Of a stretch of DNA of 51,230 nucleotides, positions 1 through 8,827 are shown piece by piece. The number at the start of each line of letters is the position of its first letter. The stretch's first letter is position 1. The notes below the pieces were generated by a model, which worked only from the letters and a program-made list of their open reading frames with translations, did not search any database and had not been told where the DNA came from. The position numbers and the translations under genes are program-made. Source of the DNA: Sporolactobacillus sp. THM7-4 (GTDB taxonomy: Bacteria > Bacillota > Bacilli > Bacillales > Sporolactobacillaceae); the NCBI RefSeq assembly GCF_004153165.1, contig NZ_SEMD01000020.1, positions 1-51,230 on the forward strand. Direction: 5' to 3'.

Positions 1-108
1 TTCGGCGGGCGTCACCCCGAAGGGATCCGCCCGCTTCCTGCGCTCGACTTGCATGTATTAGGCACGCCGCCAGCGTTCGTCCTGAGCCAGGATCAAACTC
101 TCCAAAAA
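1..108 (-). rRNA. rrs: 16S ribosomal RNA, 5' end (partial)
   Basis: Read on the minus strand, the segment begins at the universal bacterial 16S start (AGAGTTTGATCCTGGCTCAG, complement of 83-102) and continues with the conserved GACGAACGCTGGCGGCGTGC and AATACATGCAAGTCGAGCGC blocks before running off the left edge. Only about 108 nt of the gene are inside the window. The first variable region is of Bacillales type. The exact mature 5' end is estimated from family knowledge. It is the first gene of an rRNA operon transcribed leftward out of the window. Confidence 0.97.
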
Positions 109-204
109 GTATATTACTTTGATCGGATATCGCTATCCGGTAAAATTTTTGTTCGTTATGATCCATAGCATTGAATTGATTTCAAGGGTTTGCCCTTTTC
201 AATC

Positions 205-514
205 ACGCTTGGCTTTTGTTCAGTTTTCAAGGAACATTTCTTCGTGCTGTTCTTAATAGCAACTTTTTAATTATACCTTTTGACTCACAGTCTGTCAACA
301 ACTTTTTTAACTTCTTTTTCATCAGATAAGAAGTGATCACAAAAGCCGACATTTTCAATGAAACAAAAGGATTAAAAAGACAAGAGATATAATAACATGT
401 GTCGTCTTTTATGTCAACAAGCTCTCTCAGTCCCGATTGTGGACCAGCCATTCAATATGCTCGTTTCAAAACAACAACGAAATCTAATTTACCATGTAAT
501 CGTGCCGGCGTCAA
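205..514 (-). promoter_or_regulatory. Three tandem rRNA operon promoters and boxA-like leader
   Basis: On the minus strand three sigma-A promoters lie in tandem, each with a 17-bp spacer. The most proximal has TTGACA (293-298) and TATAAT (270-275), the next TTGACA (412-417) and TATTAT (389-394), and the most distal TTGACG (509-514) and TAAATT (486-491). Between the proximal promoter and the 16S gene, positions 211-235 carry a TTGAAAACTGAACAAA-type leader as found in Bacillus rrn antitermination leaders. Multiple strong promoters are normal for rRNA operons. The stretch 515-784 shows no gene. Confidence 0.8.
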
Positions 515-784
515 CAACAATTTTTTTGACATCAGAAAAGTGTTTTCCATGATCCGGAGGATTTCCACAATCGGCGGTCGCTGTAACCTGTCACAATCAT
601 AAAAAAAGCCGCTTTTCATAATAGGATACTAAAATCCTGTCACCGAAAAGAGACCTTGAACTATTTTAAAACCTTCGCCCGAAAAAGAGCTGCAGGCTCC
701 GAATAATTGTCATAGTATTGTTTTCCGCTAATCATTTAAACAACGAACGTCGACGTCACGGTTTAATCCGATTTTGTTTATTAA

Positions 785-808
785 ATGAAAAACCTGGTGA
801 AACCAGGT
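785..808 (-). terminator. Rho-independent terminator, probably of perR
   Basis: On the minus strand ACCTGGT-TTC-ACCAGGT forms a perfect 7-bp stem followed by TTTTTCATTTA. It lies about 225 nt beyond the perR stop codon. The interval 809-1032 has no convincing gene; the ygzB and ygxA genes that sit between perR and rrnD in B. subtilis are not seen here. Confidence 0.7.
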
Positions 809-1032
809 CCATGGACGTATGCCGGACATCAGTTGTACCGACTCATGATGCCGTGTATGTCCTTTCAATATATAATGAATCCTCGTCTTGAGGAGAACTA
901 AGCTATCCCGGGGATCACCGGAATGTGCTACAGAACTCTCGATTTTGTCTGGTCTGCTTCATTCAATCATAGACGGGAAGAACACTGGTTTTTCTTTAAG
1001 CCGATGATCTCACGACCGATAATAAACCGAAG

Positions 1033-1497
1033 TTATTGAGGATCAGTAGTACTGTTTTTTTTACTCTGGCATTCCGGACAAAGTCCGTAGATCTCCAGAC
1101 GGTGGTGATCCACAGTAAAACCGGTAACCTGAGCGGCCAGCGCTTCCACCTCGTCCAGACTTGGATAATAAAAATCAACAATCTTACCGCAGTTCGTGCA
1201 GATGATATGATAATGCTTCTTCGTAGAGAAGTCAAAACGGCTGGACGCATCGCCGTAAGTCAGTTCTTTGACCAGTCCTGTCTTTTTAAATACACGAAGA
1301 TTATTATAAACAGTTGCAACACTCATATTCGGAAATTTATGCTCAAGCGCCTTGTATATCTCGTCCGCTGTCGGATGTGAATCAGAATCAACAAGGTATT
1401 CCAGAATCGCATGACGCTGCGGTGTAATTCGAACGCCGGAGTCCTTTAACATATCAATGGCCTTCTCAACCTTCACAGTCTCTTCAGTCACCGTCAT
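1033..1497 (-). CDS. perR: Peroxide-responsive Fur-family repressor PerR
   Basis: A 154-residue Fur-family regulator with an N-terminal winged helix and a C-terminal metal-binding dimerization domain. The regulatory metal ligands of B. subtilis PerR are all present, shifted by four positions: H41, D89, H95, H97 and D108. The structural zinc is held by C100, C103, C140 and C143. In the family, iron-catalysed oxidation of the two histidines releases DNA and derepresses catalase, heme and peroxidase genes. The start is the ATG at 1495-1497, five codons inside the longest frame, because it has an AAAGCGAGGTG ribosome binding site. Bcp lies upstream in the same direction and the rRNA operon downstream, as in B. 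subtilis. Confidence 0.95.
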   Translation of the reverse strand: MTVTEETVKVEKAIDMLKDSGVRITPQRHAILEYLVDSDSHPTADEIYKALEHKFPNMSVATVYNNLRVFKKTGLVKELTYGDASSRFDFSTKKHYHIICTNCGKIVDFYYPSLDEVEALAAQVTGFTVDHHRLEIYGLCPECQSKKNSTTDPQ

Positions 1498-1520
1498 GCA
1501 CCTCGCTTTCAAGAAACATT

Positions 1521-1580
1521 ATTTTCAGTGAACATTGATTATCATATTAAAATAGTTATAATTCTATTTTCAGTGTACAT
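1521..1580 (-). promoter_or_regulatory. Candidate operator region upstream of perR
   Basis: A 7-bp inverted repeat AAAATAG (1549-1555) / CTATTTT (1564-1570) encloses TTATAATT, which contains one perfect half of the PerR box (TTATAAT). It is flanked by two direct copies of ATTTTCAGTG-ACAT-like sequence at 1521 and 1566. PerR autoregulation is known in B. subtilis; that this is the operator is inference, since the second half-site matches poorly. Confidence 0.35.
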
Positions 1581-1675
1581 GGATAAGCCTTGTCCTGTCA
1601 ACGTTTATCAACTGGGATCCATTATTTTCAAACTGAAAACCGATAAATTCTTATCATTTATCTCTCGTTAACCGT

Positions 1676-1860
1676 CAGTAAGACCCTCACCTCAAAAATT
1701 CAGAGCACAAAGAAGCCAGATGGGGCTGAGCTGCAGTAAAAGTCCGATGCGTTCAGCAACGAATCATCAAAAAGATGAGGGAGGCTAAAACCGCGGGCGC
1801 CTGTGGCATTGCCTGCATGAGTATATTCTGTGCGTCCCACCCCTGCTGATAGAAGTTTCA
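1676..1860. repeat. Intergenic element E1, homologous to element at 44405
   Basis: Starts CAGTAAGACCCTCACCTC and continues through a G-rich block and CTGCAGTAAAAGTCCGAT. The same ordered blocks recur at 44405-44474 with 16 of 18 identical bases in the first block. The C-rich and G-rich blocks can pair into a hairpin. No open frame crosses it. It fills most of the 1498-2179 gap between perR and the bcp terminator, where no gene is seen. It could be the structured end of an IS200/IS605-type (tnpB) element left after decay, or an RNA gene; the sequence alone does not decide. Confidence 0.5.
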
Positions 1861-2179
1861 TTTTATATTTTAAACGCTCGTATTCATTCCTATGTATACA
1901 TCAAAAACAAATGGCCGGTGAAGATAGAGGTCAAATCAGCCGAAAACCACTATTCGGCAAGCGGATGAAACGATCATTTCCGGTATACATGTGCTTCCCC
2001 TGACCCTGCTTCAATCACATGTTCATGATTAATTTAACGGTATTCATCGATAACACAGTGTTTATTCTCATTTTTTCTTTAACATATGTTACCCTCTGAC
2101 TCATGACTGAAGTCGCGAATGTGTCTGAGCACTCTTAATCAAACAGGTTTTTAAAATCAACACGGAGTGTACCTATATT

Positions 2180-2218
2180 AAAAAAAGCGGAGATGCACTC
2201 GCCGCATCCCGCGCTTTA
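2180..2218 (-). terminator. Rho-independent terminator of bcp
   Basis: On the minus strand AAAGCGCGGGATGC-GGCGAGT-GCATCTCCGCTTT forms a long, slightly mismatched stem followed by a run of seven T residues. It lies 25 nt beyond the bcp stop. Confidence 0.85.
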
Positions 2219-2242
2219 AAAAATCATTCTTAGATCAGATTT

Positions 2243-2710
2243 TTAAGATAAGTTCTCTTTAATATATTGATAAACTTTTTCTGCATGCCCCCTGGCCCTG
2301 ACTTTGGGCCAAACCCTGGCAATCCTGCCTTCTTTATCAATAACAAAAGTCGAGCGGACGATGCCCATGAACTCTTTCCCGAACGTTTTTTTCAATTGCC
2401 ACGCCCCAAATGCTTCAGCTACCTTATGATCCGTATCCGCCAGAAGCGTAAACGGAAGGTCATGCTTCTCCGTAAATTTCTGGTGTTTTTCCACGGGATC
2501 GGGACTGATACCGACGACAGAGGTGTTCAGGTTTTCAAACAGACTGTTTTGATCACGAAATTCACAAGCCTCCGTCGTACATCCCGGTGTCATGTCTTTA
2601 GGATAGAAATAAAGAACAACATTTTTTCCTTTATAGTCGGACAGCGATACATTTTTCCCTTCTGTCGACTTCAGTGTAAAATCTGGTGCTTCGGTACCTG
2701 CTTCCAGCAT
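2243..2710 (-). CDS. bcp: Thioredoxin-dependent thiol peroxidase, BCP/PrxQ type
   Basis: A 155-residue cytosolic peroxiredoxin of the bacterioferritin comigratory protein class, reducing hydrogen and organic peroxides with thioredoxin. The peroxidatic cysteine is C44 in TPGCTTEAC and the second cysteine C49 five residues on is the usual resolving residue of atypical 2-Cys BCPs. The thioredoxin-fold core with YFYPKDMTPGC and the terminal QYIKENL are normal and length is typical. The start ATG at 2708-2710 has AAGGAGAT eight bases upstream; longer frames extend into the neighbour without support. Position next to perR matches B. subtilis ygaF-perR and suggests a shared peroxide-stress role. Confidence 0.95.
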   Translation of the reverse strand: MLEAGTEAPDFTLKSTEGKNVSLSDYKGKNVVLYFYPKDMTPGCTTEACEFRDQNSLFENLNTSVVGISPDPVEKHQKFTEKHDLPFTLLADTDHKVAEAFGAWQLKKTFGKEFMGIVRSTFVIDKEGRIARVWPKVRARGHAEKVYQYIKENLS

Positions 2711-2840
2711 AACCAATGATCTCCTTAAATGATATTTTTCCAAACAAAGCCCGTCTCCATGAGTCATATGCCTTGAAGATTTTTTTAATGATATGGGAAG
2801 AGGCTGCTTAAAAAACGGTTCCGGCTGGCCGAAAAATTTT

Positions 2841-3839
2841 TCAGCTGATCCGAATGGCAATTTTACCGAACTGACTGCCATTCTTTAGCCGTTCCAGCGC
2901 TTTTTCTGCATCCTTCAGATTATAAGTACTGTCTATGACCGGGTGAATCTGAGATTTACTGAATAAGTCCAGCATCTCATGGAACTCTTCGATACTGCCC
3001 ATCGTCGATCCATGAAGGCTCCACTGATTATAGAAAAACTCCCGGATATTCAGCGGAAATTCATCACCTGCGGATGCTCCGAAAGAAACAATGGTTCCAC
3101 CGGCTTTCAACAGTTCCAGTGAACGGTGAAATGTTGCAGCGCCGACACTTTCGATCACGAGATCGACTTTCTCCCCGTTCAAGGCTTTGGACCAGTCCTG
3201 CCCGTTATCGAGAAGGATATCAGCACCGAGTGCCTTCGCTTTGTCCAGCTTCTCCCGGCTTCTGGAAGAGACAATGACCGTCGCGCCGGCCGCCTTGGCC
3301 ATCTGTAGCATATAAGTTGCTACTCCGCTCCCGATCCCCGGGATAAACACGCGATCGCCTGATTTCAATCCACCTCTTGTAAAAAGCGCGCGGTAACCGG
3401 TTAAAGCGGATAAAGGCAGAACGCCGGCTTCCTCCCACGTCAGATAATCAGGTTTTGGTGCAATTTGCTTTTCTGAAACCACAATTTGTTCAGCGAGTGT
3501 GCCATTGTCGGGGAACCCCAGAATGTCAAAGGATTCCGGTGGCGCCGGGGACTTCTTTTCCCAGCGAAGGCTCGGTATAATGACAACCTCGTCCCCGACA
3601 TGGGTTCCGGTCACGTTTTCCCCTGTTTCGACAACAACTCCGGTACCGTCTGAACCGATAACGAGCGCAGGATCTTCGGCTCCATGCCTCTTCTGTACAA
3701 TAAACAAATCGCGATGGTTCAGTCCTGCTGATTTTATCGCAACTTTAACGTCTCCGGCACCTACATTCGGTTCCGGAAAGTCTGAACGGTAGCTTAATCC
3801 CTCAAAATCCTTATGGCCTTCATGAACAAATGCCTTCAT
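2841..3839 (-). CDS. Zinc-type alcohol dehydrogenase-like protein, YogA type
   Basis: A 332-residue medium-chain dehydrogenase/reductase. An N-terminal GroES-like domain (about residues 1-125, with AGLNHRDLFI) precedes a Rossmann NAD(P)-binding domain (VFIPGIGSGVATYMLQMAKA near residue 165). The N-terminal MKAFVHEG and overall sequence resemble B. subtilis YogA. The catalytic zinc cysteine of classical alcohol dehydrogenases is replaced at the N-R-D position, so it may act as a zinc-independent quinone oxidoreductase-like enzyme; substrate unknown. Start ATG at 3837-3839 has AAGAGGTGA upstream. It sits 130 nt upstream of bcp in the same direction, possibly co-transcribed. Confidence 0.85.
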   Translation of the reverse strand: MKAFVHEGHKDFEGLSYRSDFPEPNVGAGDVKVAIKSAGLNHRDLFIVQKRHGAEDPALVIGSDGTGVVVETGENVTGTHVGDEVVIIPSLRWEKKSPAPPESFDILGFPDNGTLAEQIVVSEKQIAPKPDYLTWEEAGVLPLSALTGYRALFTRGGLKSGDRVFIPGIGSGVATYMLQMAKAAGATVIVSSRSREKLDKAKALGADILLDNGQDWSKALNGEKVDLVIESVGAATFHRSLELLKAGGTIVSFGASAGDEFPLNIREFFYNQWSLHGSTMGSIEEFHEMLDLFSKSQIHPVIDSTYNLKDAEKALERLKNGSQFGKIAIRIS

Positions 3840-4046
3840 GCGAATCACCTCTTGTCCCATTTTCTCAAAAGATCGTCTAATTCTCAAATTTTAAGCGGCA
3901 TGTACCCTTTTAAGAATGTGCTAAAATGAGGGAGAATACAACAACGTCGATTTTTTAACAGGCATGAAGAATAACCGGATGGAACAAAATGTATCTCCTT
4001 TATCCGGTATCCTTCATTCTGCATGCCGCGGATAAAGGGTGATTAC

Positions 4047-4673
4047 ATGGATGTAAACAGTATACAAAGACGGATTGAAAATGATGGGAGCATTATGGGT
4101 GAGGATACGGCCAGAAAGTCGGCCGTTCTTATCCCGCTTATTCAGAGTGCAGATACCTGGGCCATTCTGTTCGAAGTTCGTTCACCGCAGCTAAGCAGAC
4201 AGCCCGGCGACATCTGTTTTCCCGGCGGGCGCAGCGAAAAAACCGATTCTTCTCTCCGCGATACAGCGATACGGGAGACCTGCGAGGAACTGGGTATCCC
4301 GGCGGAAACCGTCAGCGTGATTGGAAGGCTCGGGACCTGCGTTGCGACCCCTGACTTGTTTATTTATCCATTTGCCGGAGTGATCGATGCGGATACGAAG
4401 CTTTGCCCGAATCCTGAAGAAGTTTCCGAACTTTTTACCGTTCCGCTTCCCTGGCTGATGAAACAGTCACCAGAAAAATTTACGCTGCGACTGTCAGCCG
4501 ACGCCGATCAGGACTTCCCCTTCGAGCGGATTGTCTCCGGCAAAAATTATCCTTTCAGAAATCGTGAAGTTATTGAACCGTTCTATGATTACCGGGGAAG
4601 AACGATCTGGGGACTGACGGCGCGGATCCTGGAACATTTTGTTTCACTGATGAATCACCGGATTTATGAGTAA
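4047..4673 (+). CDS. Nudix hydrolase, CoA pyrophosphatase family
   Basis: A 208-residue Nudix protein. FEVRSPQLSRQPGDICFPGG matches the UPF0035 signature that in this family precedes the Nudix box, and the box continues to RETCEELG (catalytic REx2EExG). Members with both motifs (E. coli YeaB, NUDT7/8) split coenzyme A and its derivatives into 3',5'-ADP and phosphopantetheine. The spacing with TDSSLRDTAIRET is typical of this subgroup. The start ATG at 4047 follows AAAGGGTGATTAC; an upstream ATG at 4023 lacks a site. Transcribed divergently from the YogA-like gene. Confidence 0.88.
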   Translation: MDVNSIQRRIENDGSIMGEDTARKSAVLIPLIQSADTWAILFEVRSPQLSRQPGDICFPGGRSEKTDSSLRDTAIRETCEELGIPAETVSVIGRLGTCVATPDLFIYPFAGVIDADTKLCPNPEEVSELFTVPLPWLMKQSPEKFTLRLSADADQDFPFERIVSGKNYPFRNREVIEPFYDYRGRTIWGLTARILEHFVSLMNHRIYE

Positions 4674-4809
4674 CTCCATGCTCGCTTTTGGATCTATTGG
4701 GATGGCCGGGAACACTTCCTTTGTGTGTAACATGAAAAAGGTAATCCCTCATGAATTGACACCAAAAAGCGAGAAGAGCGCTAACATTGCAAATTTATTA
4801 TCAGATCAT

Positions 4810-4848
4810 AAAAGCCTCCGCAGAGCTACTGGTACGGGGGCTTTTCTA
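4810..4848 (+). terminator. Terminator after Nudix gene
   Basis: AAAAGCCTCCG (4810-4820) pairs with CGGGGGCTTTT (4835-4845) and is followed by CTATC and a T-rich stretch. The stem begins with A residues, so it could also work leftward. 4849-5105 shows no gene. Confidence 0.8.
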
Positions 4849-5105
4849 TCATCCTTTTTCAGACTGATTATTAACTTGAAGAGGTACAAACTGATCATTC
4901 TGTTTATATTTAATATAAGTTCACCATTTGTGAAAAATTAGCTTCCCGAAATACAATTTTTTATACTCAATAACTGGACAGTCAAAAGTTTTAAATCACT
5001 GAGAAATGAGTCACTCGTCGCCAGCAACTGACATTTTCTGCTTATTTTAGGATTTGCTTAAACGGCAGTCCCGGTCAAACAGACAAAAAATCGATCGGCA
5101 GACAG

Positions 5106-5778
5106 CTCAACTGCCGGACCAGGTGGGTCAACTGCCGGACGAAGCCGCTCAACTGCCGGACCAGGTCGCTCAAACTGCCGGACGAAGCGGCTCAACTGCC
5201 GGACGAAGGCGCTCAACTGCCGGACGAAGCGGCTCAACTGCCGGACCAAGTCGCTCAACTGCCGGACGAAGCGGCTCAACTGCCGGACCAAGTCGCTCAA
5301 CTGCCGGACCAGGCGGCTCAACTGCCGGACGAAGCGGCTCAACTGCCGGACGAAGCGGATCAACTGCCGGACGAAGGCGCTCAACTGCCGGACCAGGTCG
5401 CTCAACTGCCGGACGAAGCGGCTCAACTGCCGGACGAAGCCGCTCAACTGCCGGACCAGGTCGCTCAACTGCCGGACGAAGCGGCTCAACTGCCGGACGA
5501 AGTCGCTCAACTGCCGATAGGAGCAGCTCAACTGCCGGACGAAGCGGCTCAACTGCCGGACGAAGCCGCTCAACTGCCGGACCAGGTGGCTCAACTGCCG
5601 GACGAAGCGGCTCAACTGCCGGACGAAGGCGCTCAACTGCCGGACGAAGCGGCTCAACTGCCGGACGAAGCCGCTCAACTGCCGGACCAGGCGGCTCAAC
5701 TGCCGGACGAAGCCGCTCAACTGCCGGACGAAGGCGCTCAACTGCCGGACGAAGCGGCTCAACTGCCGGACGAAACGG
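5106..5778. repeat. 32-copy 21-bp tandem repeat array
   Basis: Thirty-two head-to-tail units of the form CTCAACTGCCGGAC plus a variable 7-base tail, 673 bp in all. All are 21 bp except the fourth (22 bp, an extra A at about 5173). Tails fall into few types: GAAGCGG, GAAGGCG, GAAGCCG, GAAGTCG, CAGGTCG, CAAGTCG, CAGGCGG and CAGGTGG. Unit 20 (about 5506-5526) is the most diverged, with GATAGGAGCAG. Five of six frames stay open because the unit holds a stop only in one minus frame, so the open frames here are not evidence of genes. In one plus frame the unit would read as a Q-L-P-D-E-A-A heptad but the extra A breaks it and no good ribosome binding site starts it. No interspersed spacers, so not CRISPR. 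Confidence 0.97.
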
Positions 5779-5958
5779 CGAGAATTATTTTTCACATAGA
5801 AAAAAATCAAAGTCGGGCAAAACTGCATCGAGATCCTGGATTTTGGCGGTGTTCCGTTATCATACGGCTTGTAAAATTCATCCAGATATTAGATACTGTG
5901 TTTGTACTGATTGTATCGGCAATTAGTTAAAAAAACAGTTCAGATGTAACCTGTCCCC

Positions 5959-5983
5959 GCCGGCGTTCCAAACTTCCGCCGGC
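5959..5983 (+). promoter_or_regulatory. Hairpin in gsaB leader
   Basis: GCCGGCG (5959-5965) and CGCCGGC (5977-5983) form a perfect 7-bp GC stem with an 11-base loop, about 50 nt before the gsaB start. The following CTTGTCCGTTACGG lacks a proper T run, so it may be a pause or leader element rather than a terminator. Confidence 0.45.
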
Positions 5984-6033
5984 CTTGTCCGTTACGGTTA
6001 CATTCTCACCTGCTTAAAGAGGAGAATTGATCC

Positions 6034-7326
6034 ATGAACATTAAAACTTCTGAAAAGCTTTATGAAGAAGCCCTGGAAAACATCGTCGGAGGTGTCAACA
6101 GTCCGTCTCGATCCTACGCGGCGGTTGGCGGCGGAGCTCCTGTTTTTATGAAAAAAGGGAAAGGCGCCTATTTCTGGGATGAAGACGACAATCGATATAT
6201 TGACTATTTGGCCGCCTACGGACCGATCATCACCGGTTTCGCCCATCCCCATATTACCGAAGCGATCAAGAGACAGGCGGAGCTCGGCGTCCTCTACGGA
6301 ACACCGACAAAACTGGAGAGCCAACTTGCGATCATGCTGAAAAAGGCGATTCCTTCAATGGATAAAGTCCGCTTCACCAATTCTGGAACTGAATCGGTAA
6401 TGACTACAGTACGTGTTGCCCGGGCTTATACAGGACGAAAGAAAATTTTAAAGTTTGCCGGCTGCTATCACGGGCACTTTGATCTCGTGCTCGTCTCCGC
6501 AGGATCAGGCCCGTCAACACTTGGATCCCCGGATTCCGCCGGTGTCACTGAAAACACGGCTCAGGAAGTCATTACGGTGCCTTATAATAACGTCGATACT
6601 CTTCAGCAGGCCTTTGATAAGTGGGGCGACGATATTGCCGGCGTTCTAGTTGAACCGATCGTCGGAAACTTTGGCATGGTCATGCCTCAGCCAGGTTTTC
6701 TTGAAGCGATCAACCGAATTGCTCACAGTGCAGGCGCGATAGTCATTTATGATGAAGTCATTACAGGATTCCGGTTCATGTATGGCGGCGCGCAGAACTA
6801 TCTCGGCGTTACACCGGACATGACGGCAATGGGGAAAATTATCGGCGGTGGCCTTCCTATCGGAGCATACGGCGCAAGAAAAGAAATCATGGATGAAGTC
6901 GCTCCTCTTGGCCCCGCTTACCAGGCTGGAACGATGGCTGGAAATCCGCTCTCGATGGCAAGCGGAATTGCCTGCCTTGAAGTCCTCCAGACACCGGGAA
7001 TCTATGACGAAATGGATCGCCTCGGTAAGAAACTGGAAGACGGCATTCACTCAATCAATGAAAAATACCGCCTTCCGATTGCTATCAATCGGATTGTCGG
7101 AGCGATGACCCTGTATTTCTCGGATCATCAAGTGACAAACTATGAGGAAGCTAAGGCGACCGACAGCGAAATGTTCGGCCGATTCTTCAAGCTGATGCTG
7201 GAAAAAGGGGTAAATCTGGCTCCTTCGAAATACGAAGCCTGGTTCCTGACAACCGAACACACGGAAAAAGATATAGATGATACGCTTGACGCCGTCGATT
7301 ATGCTTTTTCGCAACTGTCAAAATGA
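6034..7326 (+). CDS. gsaB: Glutamate-1-semialdehyde 2,1-aminomutase
   Basis: A 430-residue PLP enzyme of aminotransferase class III that isomerizes glutamate-1-semialdehyde to 5-aminolevulinate, the precursor of heme. The PLP lysine is K268 in [24 protein letters not shown] at the N-terminus, SGTESVM and YDEVITGFR are family hallmarks. Length is full. Start ATG follows AAAGAGGAGAATTGATCC. It stands alone, without the hemAXCDB genes, and its location near bcp-perR matches the second copy (gsaB) of B. subtilis rather than hemL. A hairpin lies in its leader and a 21-bp tandem array lies further upstream. Confidence 0.95.
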   Translation: MNIKTSEKLYEEALENIVGGVNSPSRSYAAVGGGAPVFMKKGKGAYFWDEDDNRYIDYLAAYGPIITGFAHPHITEAIKRQAELGVLYGTPTKLESQLAIMLKKAIPSMDKVRFTNSGTESVMTTVRVARAYTGRKKILKFAGCYHGHFDLVLVSAGSGPSTLGSPDSAGVTENTAQEVITVPYNNVDTLQQAFDKWGDDIAGVLVEPIVGNFGMVMPQPGFLEAINRIAHSAGAIVIYDEVITGFRFMYGGAQNYLGVTPDMTAMGKIIGGGLPIGAYGARKEIMDEVAPLGPAYQAGTMAGNPLSMASGIACLEVLQTPGIYDEMDRLGKKLEDGIHSINEKYRLPIAINRIVGAMTLYFSDHQVTNYEEAKATDSEMFGRFFKLMLEKGVNLAPSKYEAWFLTTEHTEKDIDDTLDAVDYAFSQLSK

Positions 7327-7444
7327 GTCTGGCTCAGCCGGCTGAATTTCAACAGGCCGTAGTAATTTTCACTATAATCTATTGTTTTTCTGCCTTCAAA
7401 TGGTGTAAAAGATGATCTTTTATGATCTTGAATTGTAAGATAAG

Positions 7445-7475
7445 AGGGGGCGGCTCCGGCCGCCCCTTTCTCTTT
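7445..7475 (+). terminator. Terminator of gsaB
   Basis: GGGGGCGGC-TCC-GGCCGCCCC forms a very stable stem followed by TTTCTCTTT. The next gene's ribosome binding site starts only 10 nt later, so any read-through into that gene is subject to this structure. Confidence 0.88.
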
Positions 7476-7494
7476 AAAATTAAGGAAAGGAAAA

Positions 7495-8589
7495 ATGTTC
7501 ATGAGACTCGGTGCGCGAAGCTTAAAAACCGGTATTGCCGTTACGCTGGCACTTATCCTTGCTCTTTTACTGAATATCAAACCTCCGACGATGGCAGGTA
7601 TTGCCGCCGCGATGGCGACACAGCCGTCCGTCCATCGTTCTTTCCGGACAATGATCCAGAATATACAGGGCAATCTGATCGGTGCGCTGATTGCCGTGCT
7701 TTTAGTGATTTTTGTCGGTTCAAGTCCCGTGATTATCGGTCTTGCGATGATTATGATCATTGCCATTCATTTGAAATTCCGGCTCAACGCCACACTTACA
7801 TTGTCTATGGTCACTGTTATTGTCATTATGACCGCTGGAACGTCAAATGAGGCATTTTTGACTCATGCTTTTGACCGGGTCATTCTTGTAGGTCTCGGTG
7901 TCGGATCGGCGACAGTAGTCAATTTTCTCCTGTTTCCGCCGAATTATGAAAACCGGCTGTATTTAAGCATCCTCGACCAGACTACGGATCTTTTCAAATG
8001 GATCCGCCTCCTGAGCGAGCGTGCGTCTGACAACACGAAAATTAAGGATGAACTGGCTAAATTCGATGATAACAAGCTAAAGATTGAGAACTATTATCAT
8101 TGGTATAAAGAGGAACGCGAATACTTTCGCAGTCAGCGCTTTGTCAAATACCGGCGAACGGTTATTTTTCGGGAAATGATTGCGGCAACCAATCTGCTCC
8201 ATCATATATTAAAAGAGCTCGATCGCAATGAGAATGCCTACCGCCTTCTCCCTGATGACTTCAGAAAGACACTGAAAGAACAGCTTACCGGTCTGATGGC
8301 TTATCATGATCGGGTTCTGCTGAAGTTTAACGGGAAGATCAGACGCCGGCAGCATGAGGAACAGGCAAAAAAAGATTACCGGCACAAGATGGAACTGGCT
8401 GGCTCCTTTGTGAATCATTACAGTCAGAACCAGACTGATGAATGGCTTGACCTCTTTCCGTTGATCTCTACCATTGTCGATTACAGCCAGCATGTCGAAC
8501 ATCTGGATCTTCTGGTAAACAGTTTTCAGTCACACCACACCAAATCCAATCAGATTAAGTTTAATACGGCACCGACAGATGAAAGATAA
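7495..8589 (+). CDS. Aromatic acid exporter / FUSC-family membrane protein, YgaE-like
   Basis: A 364-residue protein. The first 145 residues form about five hydrophobic membrane segments, with the GIAAAMATQPSVHRSF motif typical of the aromatic acid exporter (ArAE/FUSC) group. The remainder is a charged, helical cytoplasmic domain with few hydrophobic runs. The position directly after gsaB matches B. subtilis ygaE, and I infer orthology; the transported substrate is unknown. ATG at 7495 follows AAGGAAAGGAAAA; the ATG at 7501 is an alternative. About 20 nt separate it from the gsaB terminator. Confidence 0.8.
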   Translation: MFMRLGARSLKTGIAVTLALILALLLNIKPPTMAGIAAAMATQPSVHRSFRTMIQNIQGNLIGALIAVLLVIFVGSSPVIIGLAMIMIIAIHLKFRLNATLTLSMVTVIVIMTAGTSNEAFLTHAFDRVILVGLGVGSATVVNFLLFPPNYENRLYLSILDQTTDLFKWIRLLSERASDNTKIKDELAKFDDNKLKIENYYHWYKEEREYFRSQRFVKYRRTVIFREMIAATNLLHHILKELDRNENAYRLLPDDFRKTLKEQLTGLMAYHDRVLLKFNGKIRRRQHEEQAKKDYRHKMELAGSFVNHYSQNQTDEWLDLFPLISTIVDYSQHVEHLDLLVNSFQSHHTKSNQIKFNTAPTDER

Positions 8590-8761
8590 TCGTGCTGTTA
8601 AAACGTCTCCCCCCATGTAAATCCTCAGCCCCTTCTCTTTTTTTCTCTTTTTATATGACTTCAGTTCTGGATTAAGATGCGACTCCGCTCATTATTCTTC
8701 CCCCGCTTTGTTATATGATGGGTTCAGGGAAAGCGGGACAGGCAATCATGAAATAAGTTGT

Positions 8762-8798
8762 AAAAAAAAAACGTTCCCGCGGCTAAATGCGGGAACGT
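8762..8798 (-). terminator. Terminator of the peptide transporter operon
   Basis: On the minus strand ACGTTCCCGC-ATTTAGCC-GCGGGAACGT, a perfect 10-bp stem, is followed by nine T residues. It lies 30 nt past the stop of the substrate-binding protein. Confidence 0.95.
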
Positions 8799-8827
8799 CC
8801 TGTTAACAGCTGTCTTTTATATTTTGC

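Noticed and set aside
4666-4941. 91-codon frame after the Nudix gene
   Set aside because: It overlaps the Nudix stop, runs through a strong terminator and encodes no recognisable motif; no ribosome binding site.
5106-5778. CRISPR array
   Set aside because: Units are directly adjacent with no spacers and no cas genes are near.
5054-5930. Long open frames on both strands through the 21-bp array
   Set aside because: The unit lacks stop codons in five of six frames, so open frames are automatic. The plus frames switch at the extra A at about 5173, starts are TTG/GTG without good ribosome sites, and the minus frame has only a weak site.
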